A DNA stretch of 64,000 bases from Guyparkeria halophila (GTDB lineage Bacteria > Pseudomonadota > Gammaproteobacteria > Halothiobacillales > Halothiobacillaceae), in the NCBI RefSeq assembly GCF_034479635.1, contig NZ_CP140153.1:2177501-2241500 (forward strand). The letters are read 5' to 3'. Shown here one piece after another: positions 8,430 to 16,493 of this stretch. A model generated the notes under the pieces. That model was not told the DNA's origin and did not search any database. It worked only from the letters and a program-made list of their open reading frames with translations. The translations under genes and the position numbers were made by a program. Positions within the stretch are counted from its first letter, which is position 1. Each line of letters opens with the position of its first letter.

Positions 8430-8819
8430 ATGAACAGACAAATCAGCAAGGGCGCGATGGTCGCCCTAATGGTCGGTGGCACGGCCATGACCCTGCCGCT
8501 GTACGCGGAAACGACGACCACGGCCGATCCGAAGGGGCTGATGGCCGCGCAGACCTGTGCCGGCTGTCACGGCACCAAGGGTTACATCGAGGATTCGGCC
8601 TACGTGCCGCTTGCCGGCATGCCGCGCGAACGGTTCATCACGGCCATGGAATCGTTCGCGGACGGCTCACGGCCATCGACCCTGATGGGGCCGCTGGCCC
8701 GCGCCTTCACCGACGAAGAAATCGCCGCCATGGCCGACTACTTCGCCGCCCAGCCGAAGGGGCGTGCCCAGGCAATTGGCCAGGCAAAAGGTCAGACCGT
8801 CGAGCAGGGGGAGGACTGA
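8430..8819 (+). CDS. fccA: Flavocytochrome c sulfide dehydrogenase, monohaem cytochrome subunit
   Basis: A 129-aa periplasmic class I cytochrome c. A signal peptide of ~26 residues precedes one haem site, CAGCH (residues 43-47), and the FTDEEIAAMADYFAAQ helix typical of the FccA/c4-like fold. It accepts electrons from the flavoprotein FccB and passes them to a soluble or oxidase-bound cytochrome c. The Shine-Dalgarno GGGGGAG lies just upstream. The stop is three bases before the fccB ATG, so the two subunits are co-translated. Size and single haem match the small-subunit type of flavocytochrome c rather than the dihaem type of phototrophs. Confidence 0.88.
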   Translation: MNRQISKGAMVALMVGGTAMTLPLYAETTTTADPKGLMAAQTCAGCHGTKGYIEDSAYVPLAGMPRERFITAMESFADGSRPSTLMGPLARAFTDEEIAAMADYFAAQPKGRAQAIGQAKGQTVEQGED

Positions 8820-8822
8820 GCC

Positions 8823-10175
8823 ATGAATCGTCGCGACTTTCTCAAGATCCTCGGCGCCAGCGCCGCCGGCACATCCACACTGACCGCCCCGCTGGCACGT
8901 GCCGAACGCGCGCCTCGGGTGGTCATCATCGGCGGCGGTGTGGGTGGGGCCACCACCGCCAAGTACCTGAAGCTCTACGCCCCACAGACCCACGTCACCA
9001 TCATCGAGCCCAAGCGCGAATACCAGCGCCCCTACGGCTCGTCCGAGGTGATCACCGGGCAGATCGAGCTCGAGGACATCGTCATCTCCTACGACGACCT
9101 CCAGACCCGGCATGGCGTGGAATTCGTCCATGAGGCGGTCGAGTCGATCGACTATGACGCCAGGCAGGTGCAGACGAACGGCGGCACGCGTCTCGACTAC
9201 GACCGGCTGGTGGTCTCGCCGGGCGTATCGTTCGACTTCGACGCGATCGAGGGGCTGACCGCCGAGCTCGCCGAGACCAAGCTCCCGCATGCCTGGGATG
9301 CCGGCGATCAGCTGCTGGTGCTCAAGGAGCAGCTCGAGTCCCTGCCCGAGAACCCGACGGTGGTCATCGGGCCGCCGCCCAATCCCTACCGCTGCCCGCC
9401 GGGACCCTACGAGCGCGCCGGGCTGATCGCCCAGTGGCTGCTCGACCGCGGCGACACCGAGGCACGCGTGGTGATCCTCGACCCGAAGAACGGCTTTACC
9501 ACCGACTACACCATGCTGCACGCCTGGAACGACCTCTACGACTTCAACCTGCCCGAACCGGCCCGTTCGAAGTACAGCGACGAGGAGTGGGCGCAGTTGA
9601 CGGTCCACGAGAAGACCGGCCCGATCGAGTGGGTCATGGGCGAGCTGGGCGGACGCATCCTCTCCGTGGATGCCGAGGCCATGACCGTCGAGGCCGAGGC
9701 CGGCACCTTCAAGGCGGACATGATCAACATCATCCCGCCACTGAAGGCCGGCCAGATTGCCATCGACCAGGGCCTGGCCGACGACTCGGGCTGGTGCCCG
9801 GTCGATCAGCGCACCTTCGAGTCCACCCGTCACGCGAATGTCCACGTGATCGGCGACTCGTGCATCGCTGGCGCCATGCCCAAATCGGGTTACGCGGCCA
9901 ACAGCCAGGCCAAGGTGCTCGCCATCCAGCTCAAGGCGCTGCTCGCGGGCAACGAGCCGGTCGAACCGGTATTCCAGAACACCTGTTACGCGCTGGCCGG
10001 CAACACCGACGTGGGCATGTTCGTCGCCGACGTGTTCCGCATGGACGGCGACACGATCGCCCGAGTGGAGGAGCAACGCTACCTGCCGTTCGATGCCACC
10101 GAAACGGAGTATCGACTCGCCGCGCTCTACCAGCACAACTGGATGAAGGCATTCACCGAGGACTGCTTCTCATGA
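8823..10175 (+). CDS. fccB: Flavocytochrome c sulfide dehydrogenase, flavoprotein subunit
   Basis: A 450-aa FAD protein that oxidises sulfide in the periplasm, exported folded by the Tat pathway (RRDFLK at residues 3-8). The dinucleotide fold is VVIIGGGVGGATTAKYLKL. The two redox-active cysteines are kept: Cys191 in YRCPPGPYERA and Cys388 in NTCY. DSCIAGAMPKSGYAANSQAK near the C-terminal third is also diagnostic. The position of the covalent flavin cysteine (YYTCYLSNEVI in the Allochromatium enzyme) is proline here (Pro70, in EYQRPYGSSEVI), so FAD is probably held non-covalently. It sits between fccA and a bd-type oxidase, suggesting a direct sulfide-to-oxygen chain. Confidence 0.92.
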   Translation: MNRRDFLKILGASAAGTSTLTAPLARAERAPRVVIIGGGVGGATTAKYLKLYAPQTHVTIIEPKREYQRPYGSSEVITGQIELEDIVISYDDLQTRHGVEFVHEAVESIDYDARQVQTNGGTRLDYDRLVVSPGVSFDFDAIEGLTAELAETKLPHAWDAGDQLLVLKEQLESLPENPTVVIGPPPNPYRCPPGPYERAGLIAQWLLDRGDTEARVVILDPKNGFTTDYTMLHAWNDLYDFNLPEPARSKYSDEEWAQLTVHEKTGPIEWVMGELGGRILSVDAEAMTVEAEAGTFKADMINIIPPLKAGQIAIDQGLADDSGWCPVDQRTFESTRHANVHVIGDSCIAGAMPKSGYAANSQAKVLAIQLKALLAGNEPVEPVFQNTCYALAGNTDVGMFVADVFRMDGDTIARVEEQRYLPFDATETEYRLAALYQHNWMKAFTEDCFS

Positions 10176-10206
10176 ATCGGCTCCACGCTCACAGGAGGAT
10201 CCCGAC

Positions 10207-11622
10207 ATGGATCTGATCGGACTCTTTCCCACCTGGTACGAGCCGGCGATCGGCTCGGGCTGGGTAATCGGCCTGATCGCCACCATCCACGTGCTGTTCT
10301 CGCACACGGCGGTGGGCGCGGCGATCCTGTTCGCGGTGCTCGCCTATATCGGCATGCGCGACGACCGGCCGGAACTGATCGACTTCATCAAGAAGTACGG
10401 CCTGTTCCTGCTGGTCTTTTCCTACATCCTCGGCTCGATCACCGGGCCGGGGATCTGGTACTCGACCACGGTGGGCAGCCCGCGGGGCATCTCGGCACTG
10501 ATCCACAACTTCGTCTGGAAGTGGGCCACCGAGTGGGTCTTCTTCGTGATCGAGGTGATCGGCGTCTACATGCTGGTGTATCTCGCCGGCAAGCTCGAGC
10601 GGCGCACCTACATGAAGGTGGCGGTGATCTTCGGCCTGACCTCCTACACCACCATGCTCGCGATCGTCGGCATCCTCTCGTTTATGATGATGCCGGGCCG
10701 CCCCGAGCAGTGGTTCGCCGAGGGCGGCTACCTGTACGGCTTCTACGGCCCGAACACCTTCGCCCAGTTGATGATCCGCACCGCCTTCATGTTCACCATG
10801 ACGGCCGTGGTGGGCGGCATCGTCGCCGCCGGACTCAAGGACGAGGTCTTCAAGCGCTGGCTGCTCAGGCGCCTGGCCATCGTCGGCGGGCTGTCCGCGA
10901 TTGTCGGCATCTCGCTGTACCCCTGGTACCTGGGGACCCTGCCGAGCATTGCTCACCTGGTGATGGAAAACCGCCTGCCGGACTACTTCACTCCGTCGAT
11001 CCTGATCGTGCTCGGCGCGATGCTGGCCTACTTCGCGATGACCTTCTTCCGCCCGAAGCTGGTCACCGCCACCGTGGCCGGTTTCGCCACCCTGGCGATC
11101 CTGGTGCTCGGGTTGTGGCCGGGCGAGACCGTGCGCGAATCGGTACGCAAGCCCTACATCGCCGGGCAGTACCTGTACTCCAACCAGGTCATCGGCCATG
11201 ACGTGCCGGGCATGGGCGTGAAATCGGAGATCCCGACGCTGGAGAAGGTGGGCTTTACCCACGCGCACGTCTTCTGGCCGGAATCGCAGAAGGAGATCAC
11301 CCGCGAGAACACCATGGACGTGGGGCGCAATCTCGCCATCACGGCCTGCAGCAACTGCCACTCGCTTTCCGCCACAGGCATCCGCCCGCTGAAGAACTAC
11401 TTCCCGCAGCAGGCGGACGTCGAGGGCATCAAGAAATACCTGCTGGGTGCGCTGGCGACCGGCAACACCATGTACATGCCGCAGATCCCGCTCAAGGACG
11501 ATGAAGCCGAGGCCCTGGCCGTCTACATCGCCAGTCTCAATGACCCCGAGGCCGCCGCGGCGCACCTCGATGGCGACACGACGGCACTGCTCGACAACCC
11601 CAGCCGTGAGGAGGACCAGTAA
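10207..11622 (+). CDS. Cytochrome bd-superfamily oxygen reductase subunit I with C-terminal haem c domain (OR-C-like)
   Basis: A 471-aa membrane protein with about nine helices and a periplasmic C-terminal cytochrome c. Helix I has TIHVLFSHTAVG, where His28 aligns with CydA His19 (MYHFLFVPLTLG in E. coli), a haem ligand. WATEWVFFVIEVIGVYM holds a glutamate pair like CydA Glu99/Glu107. The long CydA quinol-binding Q-loop is absent. Residues 381-385 are CSNCH, followed by NTMYMPQIPL (likely Met ligand). This matches the OR-C branch of the bd superfamily, thought to take electrons from cytochrome c rather than quinol. The gene follows fccB by 31 bases and overlaps the next gene by one base. Confidence 0.78.
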   Translation: MDLIGLFPTWYEPAIGSGWVIGLIATIHVLFSHTAVGAAILFAVLAYIGMRDDRPELIDFIKKYGLFLLVFSYILGSITGPGIWYSTTVGSPRGISALIHNFVWKWATEWVFFVIEVIGVYMLVYLAGKLERRTYMKVAVIFGLTSYTTMLAIVGILSFMMMPGRPEQWFAEGGYLYGFYGPNTFAQLMIRTAFMFTMTAVVGGIVAAGLKDEVFKRWLLRRLAIVGGLSAIVGISLYPWYLGTLPSIAHLVMENRLPDYFTPSILIVLGAMLAYFAMTFFRPKLVTATVAGFATLAILVLGLWPGETVRESVRKPYIAGQYLYSNQVIGHDVPGMGVKSEIPTLEKVGFTHAHVFWPESQKEITRENTMDVGRNLAITACSNCHSLSATGIRPLKNYFPQQADVEGIKKYLLGALATGNTMYMPQIPLKDDEAEALAVYIASLNDPEAAAAHLDGDTTALLDNPSREEDQ

Positions 11623-12845
11623 TGGATACCGCCATGCTCTACGCCCTGCGCGACCCGCTGGGCATCCCGGCCCACCCGCTGATCTTCCTGATCCTCGGGG
11701 TGGCCACCTGGGCGCTGCATATCGCCGCGGTCCACGTGCTGCTCGGCTCGTCCGCGCTGGCGATCCGCGGGGCCTTTTCCGGAAACGACCACTGGCGCCG
11801 CCTGGCCGACGCCATGGTCAACACCGCCAAGGTGGCCGTGTCGGTGGCCATCGTCATCGGCGTCGCGCCATTGCTGTTCGTCCAGGTCATCTACGACCCG
11901 TTCTGGTACACCTCCAACGTCCTCTCGGCGTGGTGGGTAATCGGGTTCATCTTCATCCTGATCGTGGCGACGCTCACGTTGTTCATCTTCTACGCGCTCA
12001 ACCATGGCCTGCGCACCAACAAGACCCGTTGCCCCGGCTCGATGATCGTCGCGGTGCTCCTGTTCCTGGTGGTCGGTTTCATCATGCACGCGCTCTCGGT
12101 GCAGATGCTCGAACCGGACCAGTGGCAGGAGTGGTACGCGCCCAACGGCGTGATCGATGCCTCGGGCCGGTCGATTCATGCCTTCAACCTGTGGCGCTTC
12201 GGCTTTTTCATCGCGCTGTCGATCCCGGTCATCGGCATCTGGCTGTTCGGCTATCGGCGTTACCTGCAAGGGCGCAACGAGGAGGACTCGGGTTACCTCG
12301 AGTTCCTCAAACGCACCGGCACCCGCCTGGGCGCCATCGGCACCCTGATCGCCCTGGTCCTGCTGGTGGGCTGGATGCGCGGCCTGCCCGAGGACATCGC
12401 CGGATTCGCCACCGGCATCTGGCCGATCGCGGCAGCGGCCGCCCTGATCGTCGCCGCCGCCTTCCCATTGTTGCTGGGCAGGCGCCTCGATCAGGGGCTG
12501 TGGGGCTACGCGCCGATCCTCGTCGCGACCGTCGCCATGATCGTGGTCGCCACGATGCGCGAGGCGGTGCGCTGGGTGACCCTGTTCGGCGTCCATGGCT
12601 ACAACCCGCTGGATTACAAGATCGCGATGGACTGGTACTCCACCGGCCTGTTCTTCCTCACCTTCGGCGTACTGGGCGGGGCGGTGGTCACCTACCTGCT
12701 CACCGTGGCCTGGCAGGCCGGGCAGACCGAAGGCACCTACACCCCGTCCCGGGCCGTCAACCGTATCGGCACCGCCGGCATCGTCTTGCTGCTGCTGTGG
12801 ATTGCCCAGTACTTCGGTTTCGGTCTGTGGACCGCTTACGCTTGA
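11622..12845 (+). CDS. Second membrane subunit of the cytochrome bd-like (OR-C) oxidase
   Basis: A 407-aa protein with about ten membrane helices and no signal peptide. Helix I reads LHIAAVHVLLG, an H-x4-H-x3-G pattern identical in spacing to the partner subunit (HVLFSHTAVG), so this subunit may be a diverged paralogue rather than a classical CydB. It lacks the glutamate pair and the haem c domain. Its ATG overlaps the TAA of subunit I, so the two are tightly coupled and probably form a heterodimer. The exact family name is uncertain; the assignment rests on topology, pairing and the shared helix I motif. Confidence 0.65.
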   Translation: MDTAMLYALRDPLGIPAHPLIFLILGVATWALHIAAVHVLLGSSALAIRGAFSGNDHWRRLADAMVNTAKVAVSVAIVIGVAPLLFVQVIYDPFWYTSNVLSAWWVIGFIFILIVATLTLFIFYALNHGLRTNKTRCPGSMIVAVLLFLVVGFIMHALSVQMLEPDQWQEWYAPNGVIDASGRSIHAFNLWRFGFFIALSIPVIGIWLFGYRRYLQGRNEEDSGYLEFLKRTGTRLGAIGTLIALVLLVGWMRGLPEDIAGFATGIWPIAAAAALIVAAAFPLLLGRRLDQGLWGYAPILVATVAMIVVATMREAVRWVTLFGVHGYNPLDYKIAMDWYSTGLFFLTFGVLGGAVVTYLLTVAWQAGQTEGTYTPSRAVNRIGTAGIVLLLLWIAQYFGFGLWTAYA

Positions 12846-12859
12846 GGAGGAGTCACGAG

Positions 12860-13567
12860 ATGACACGCAACCATCCCACTCGGTGGGCCGCCGCGGCGCT
12901 CGCCGGTGCCCTTCTCGCCGGTCTGGCGATTGCCGGCGCGCAGGCCGCCGAGCCGTCGAACGACGTCGTCACGTGGTCGCCCGCGACCTGGCACCAGGCC
13001 ATGCGCGACATGCCCAGCGGCGATACCGCCCGTGGCAAGGAACTGCACGACCAGCGCTTCTGCGCCTCGTGCCACGGTGAGCACGGCGAATCGCTGACCG
13101 GCAACTGGCCGCATCTGGCCGGTCAGCGCGCCGAATACACCTACAAGCAACTGGTGGACTACGCCGAGCATCGACGCCGCGAGGACAATCGCGCCCACCT
13201 CATGAATGTGGTCAGCGAGGGTCTGAGCGAGCAGGACATGGCCGACCTGGCGGCGTTCTACGAGGCACAAGGGCTGCCCGACAAGGCCAAGCCGGCGAAA
13301 TCGCATCCGGCCGATCAACTGGTCAGCGTCGGCGATCCCAGCCGACTGATCACGCCCTGCGCGGCCTGTCACGGCAGCAACGGCTCCGGCGGCATCAACG
13401 AGTCACCCAGCCTGCGCGGCCAGCCGGTGGACTACTTCGTGCGCACCATGGAGCTGTTTCGTGATGGCAAACGCCACAACGACGTGGCCCACGGCATGTC
13501 GCAGTTCGCCGAGCCGCTGACCGACGAGGAGATCGCCGCACTGGCGGAATACTACGCGGTCGACTGA
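12860..13567 (+). CDS. Dihaem cytochrome c (c4-like), periplasmic
   Basis: A 235-aa exported protein with a signal peptide to about residue 30 and two haem sites, CASCH (68-72) and CAACH (167-171). Each is followed by a stretch like PHLAGQ / PSLRGQPVDYFVRTMELFRDGKR and a Met-containing loop (AHLMNVV, AHGMSQFAEPLTDEEI). This two-lobed layout is that of cytochromes c4 and c-554, which shuttle electrons to terminal oxidases. The start ATG at 12860 follows a GAGGAGG-type site 14 bases after the oxidase gene. As last gene of the fcc-oxidase cluster it is the likely electron carrier between FccA and the oxidase haem c. Confidence 0.88.
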   Translation: MTRNHPTRWAAAALAGALLAGLAIAGAQAAEPSNDVVTWSPATWHQAMRDMPSGDTARGKELHDQRFCASCHGEHGESLTGNWPHLAGQRAEYTYKQLVDYAEHRRREDNRAHLMNVVSEGLSEQDMADLAAFYEAQGLPDKAKPAKSHPADQLVSVGDPSRLITPCAACHGSNGSGGINESPSLRGQPVDYFVRTMELFRDGKRHNDVAHGMSQFAEPLTDEEIAALAEYYAVD

Positions 13568-13600
13568 CGGGGCAACCCTCACCCCGACCGGCTTTCGAGA

Positions 13601-13625
13601 CCGCACCTTCGGGTGCGGTTTTTTT
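13601..13625 (+). terminator. Strong intrinsic terminator of the fcc-oxidase cluster
   Basis: A 7-bp GC stem (13601-13607 with 13612-13618), a TTCG tetraloop and seven T residues (13619-13625), 33 bases after the dihaem cytochrome gene. This supports fccA to the dihaem cytochrome being one transcription unit. Confidence 0.92.
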
Positions 13626-13733
13626 GTGCGCAACGCCCCGGACCGGGCCGGCAGATTCGCCCGCCCGACGTTCAGCCGGTCATCCGCAACGACTCGGCGC
13701 CCACGGGAACTCATTGAGCGACAACGAACTGGC

Positions 13734-13765
13734 AAAGAAAAAGGGCCGCGTCTCTGACGCGGCCC
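13734..13765 (-). terminator. Intrinsic terminator after the universal stress protein gene
   Basis: On the minus strand a perfect 10-bp stem (13756-13765 with 13743-13752, loop of three) is followed by a T-rich tract (13742-13734). It faces the terminator at 13601-13625, so the two units converge here. Confidence 0.9.
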
Positions 13766-13793
13766 TCGTCGCCCCGGCAAGCGCCGAAGGGCG

Positions 13794-14672
13794 TCAGCGC
13801 ACTACCAGCAACGGCACGTTGGCCTTCATGATCATCTTGGTGGTGGTGCTACCCAGCACCAGATAACGGATCGGGCTGTGACCATAGGCACCCATGGCCA
13901 GCAGGTCGATGTTCTTCTCCTCGATGTACATCGATACCGCCTCGTCCACCTTGCCCTGGCGGATCGCCACCTGGGTGTCGAAGCCGGCCTTCTGCAGCTT
14001 GGTGTTGGCCGCCTGGATCTTGTCCCAGTTGGTCTGCTTCTCCTCGCCGACCATCAGGATGTGCACCGGCAGGCCCTGCAGCAGCGGCGTGTTGGCCGCC
14101 ATCTCGACGAGCTTGTAGGCCGAGGGACTGCCGTCGTAGGCGATCAGGAAACTCTCGGGCTGCTTGAATGCCAGCGGCGTGACCAGGGTAGGCTTGTGGA
14201 TCATCGACAGGATGCTCGACAGGTGGCTGCCCACGTGCATGGCCTCCATGTCCCCGTCGCGGCCCTGCTTGCCGATCACCAGCATCTGCATGGCCTCCTG
14301 GAGCTCCAGGATCACCTCGGTGATATCACCGTTGCGCAGCAGCTCGGCCGGCTCATCGAAGCCGCGGTCACGCGCCCGCGAGAGCACGTCGGCCAGCAGG
14401 GCCCGACCGCGCTCTCGCTCGAGCTTGCCGCGCTTTTCCTCCAGCTCGACCATCTCCTCGAGCAGCTTCTCGCGCCCGCCCAGGGTCATGTTGCCGGAAA
14501 GATTGGTCTTGGATGGGGCATGCGGATTGTTGATCGCGTGCAGGAACGTCAGCGGTGCCTCGAGGGCCTGCGCCGCCCAGACGGCAAAGTCGGTGGCCGC
14601 CTCGGAGGAGCGCGAACCGTCGATGCAGGCGAGTACCTGGTCCTTGTTGTCGGTCATGTTCTCGTTTCCCAT
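13794..14672 (-). CDS. Tandem-domain universal stress protein (UspA family)
   Basis: A 292-aa cytosolic protein with two Usp domains. Each has an ATP-binding-type glycine pattern: GKQGRDGDMEAMHVGSHLSS in the first half, and GAYGHSPIRYLVLGSTTTK in the second. ACIDGSRSSEAATDFA and IAYDGSPSAYKLVEMA mark the start of each domain. The ATG at 14672 comes one base after the stop of the upstream SulP gene; an internal ATG at 14657 (MTDNKDQV) is an alternative start. Tandem Usps paired with SulP transporters are a known arrangement and may sense or modulate transport; that role is inference. Confidence 0.9.
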   Translation of the reverse strand: MGNENMTDNKDQVLACIDGSRSSEAATDFAVWAAQALEAPLTFLHAINNPHAPSKTNLSGNMTLGGREKLLEEMVELEEKRGKLERERGRALLADVLSRARDRGFDEPAELLRNGDITEVILELQEAMQMLVIGKQGRDGDMEAMHVGSHLSSILSMIHKPTLVTPLAFKQPESFLIAYDGSPSAYKLVEMAANTPLLQGLPVHILMVGEEKQTNWDKIQAANTKLQKAGFDTQVAIRQGKVDEAVSMYIEEKNIDLLAMGAYGHSPIRYLVLGSTTTKMIMKANVPLLVVR

Positions 14673-14673
14673 G

Positions 14674-16164
14674 TCAGTGCCCCATCAGCTTCTCGGCGGC
14701 GTCCGGATCGTTGTGCACGCCATGCTTGTCGACGATCGTGGCGGTCGCCTCGTTCATGCCGATGACCTCGACCTCGATGCCTTCCCGGCGGAAGTCGACC
14801 ACGACCTTGTCGAGCGCGTGCACCGCGGTGATGTCCCAGAAGTGCGCCTTGGACAGGTCGATCGATACCTTATCCACGTCGTCCTTGAAATCAAACGACT
14901 CGAGGAATTTCTCGGTCGAAGCGAAGAACACCTGCCCGATCACCTCGTAGGTGCGATGACGTGGGTCGTTCTCGTCCTCGGACAGGCGCGAGGAGACGTG
15001 CATGAACTGGCCGACCTTGTTGGCGAAGAACATCGCCGCCAGCAGCACGCCGGTGAGCACGCCGTAGGCGAGATTGTGGGTGGCGACCGTGACGATCACG
15101 GTCATCACCATGACCACATTGGTGCTCATCGGGTGCTTCTTGAGATCGCGTATCGAGCCCCAGCTGAAGGTGCCGATCGAGACCATGATCATCACCGCCA
15201 CCAGCGCGGCCATCGGGATCAGGGTGAGTACCGGCGCCAGGAAGACCACCAGGATCAGCAGGTAGATCCCGGCGAGGAAGGTCGACAGGCGTCCCCGACC
15301 GCCGGATTTGATGTTGATCACCGACTGGCCGACCATCGCGCAGCCGGCCATGCCACCCATCGAGCCGGAGACGATGTTGGCGATGCCCTGCCCCTTGCAC
15401 TCGCGCGCCCTGCTGGTCTTGGTGTCGGTCAGCGTGTCGAGCAGGTTCTGCGTCATCAGCGACTCGAGCAGGCCGACCACCGCGATCGCCGCCGAGTACG
15501 GCAGGATGATCATCAGCGTCTCGAGATTGAGCGGGATGTCCGGCAGGAAGAACACCGGCAGGGTATCGGGCATCTCGCCCATGTCGCCCACCGTGCGCAC
15601 GTCGATGTTCATCAGCCAGGCGATGATCGTGAGCACCACGATGGTCACCAGTGGCGAGGGAATCACGTTGGTGAGCTTCGGCAGGCCGTAGATGATCGCT
15701 AGCCCCGCGGCGGTCATGGCGTAGACATGCCAGGTGACGTTGGTCAGCTCGGGCAGTTGCGCCATGAAGATCAGGATGGCGAGCGCGTTGACGAAGCCGG
15801 TCATCACCGAGTTGGAGATGAACCGCATCAGCCGGTCGAGGCGGATGTAGCCGGCGCCGATCTGCAGCACCCCGGCGAGTATCGTGGCGGCCAGCAGGTA
15901 TTCCAGCCCGTGGTCCTTGACCAGGGTAATCATCAACAGCGCCGTGGCCGCCGTGGCCGCCGAGATCATCCCCGGCCGTCCGCCGGTGAAGGCGATCACC
16001 ACGGCGATGGCGAACGAGGCGTACAGGCCCACCTTGGGGTCGACGCCAGCGATGATCGAGAAGGCGATGGCCTCCGGAATCAGCGCCAGGGCGACGACCA
16101 ACCCGGAAAGGGCATCCCCGCGCATGTTGGAAAACCATTCCTGCTTGATGCGGTACCAGTTCAT
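14674..16164 (-). CDS. SulP-family anion transporter with STAS domain
   Basis: A 496-aa inner-membrane transporter. Starting [20 protein letters not shown], it has the SulP hallmark [24 protein letters not shown] followed by [16 protein letters not shown], then about ten further helices. A cytosolic STAS domain lies at roughly 385-490 ([36 protein letters not shown]). The ATG at 16164 has a GAGAG site; longer in-frame readings to 16392 are unlikely. SulP proteins carry sulfate, bicarbonate or other anions. In a sulfur-oxidising autotroph, bicarbonate uptake (BicA-like) or sulfate traffic are both possible and cannot be separated here. Confidence 0.9.
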   Translation of the reverse strand: MNWYRIKQEWFSNMRGDALSGLVVALALIPEAIAFSIIAGVDPKVGLYASFAIAVVIAFTGGRPGMISAATAATALLMITLVKDHGLEYLLAATILAGVLQIGAGYIRLDRLMRFISNSVMTGFVNALAILIFMAQLPELTNVTWHVYAMTAAGLAIIYGLPKLTNVIPSPLVTIVVLTIIAWLMNIDVRTVGDMGEMPDTLPVFFLPDIPLNLETLMIILPYSAAIAVVGLLESLMTQNLLDTLTDTKTSRARECKGQGIANIVSGSMGGMAGCAMVGQSVINIKSGGRGRLSTFLAGIYLLILVVFLAPVLTLIPMAALVAVMIMVSIGTFSWGSIRDLKKHPMSTNVVMVMTVIVTVATHNLAYGVLTGVLLAAMFFANKVGQFMHVSSRLSEDENDPRHRTYEVIGQVFFASTEKFLESFDFKDDVDKVSIDLSKAHFWDITAVHALDKVVVDFRREGIEVEVIGMNEATATIVDKHGVHNDPDAAEKLMGH

Positions 16165-16493
16165 CGTGACTCTCTGTCCAGCGGATTCGGATACGACAGG
16201 ATCGCCACTCCGCCCGGACTCGCCCGGTTCACCTTTCGCGATGACGACACGATGCCCCGTTCCCGCCGTCGACGGGAAACGCCGCCCACCCGACGGCACC
16301 GGCGACGGTACCAGGCAGTGGGCGCCATTCCGTGGCGCAATCGGTTTCAAAAGGACGAGTCGGACGAACGGCGGGAGCGCCCTCGCGGGCAAGCCGGAAG
16401 GCGGCGCAGTCCTGCAGACAAGGGCGCGACTCTACCAGATCAGGGACTTGCCTTCACCCGGAGGGAGGACCAGCCCGGGCATTGGCGCCGGCA
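16165..16493. other. Gene-free stretch between sulP and the TPR/barrel gene
   Basis: This 329-base gap lies between two minus-strand genes. It must hold the sulP promoter, but I see no convincing -35/-10 pair, no strong hairpin with a T tract and no coding signal on either strand. Reading frames across it are GC-rich shadows. Confidence 0.5.

Noticed and set aside
8667-11565. Long antisense frames of over 450 codons opposite fccB and the oxidase genes
   Set aside because: High GC content creates open antisense frames; their translations are His/Gly/Arg-rich with no domain, while the plus-strand genes are clear.
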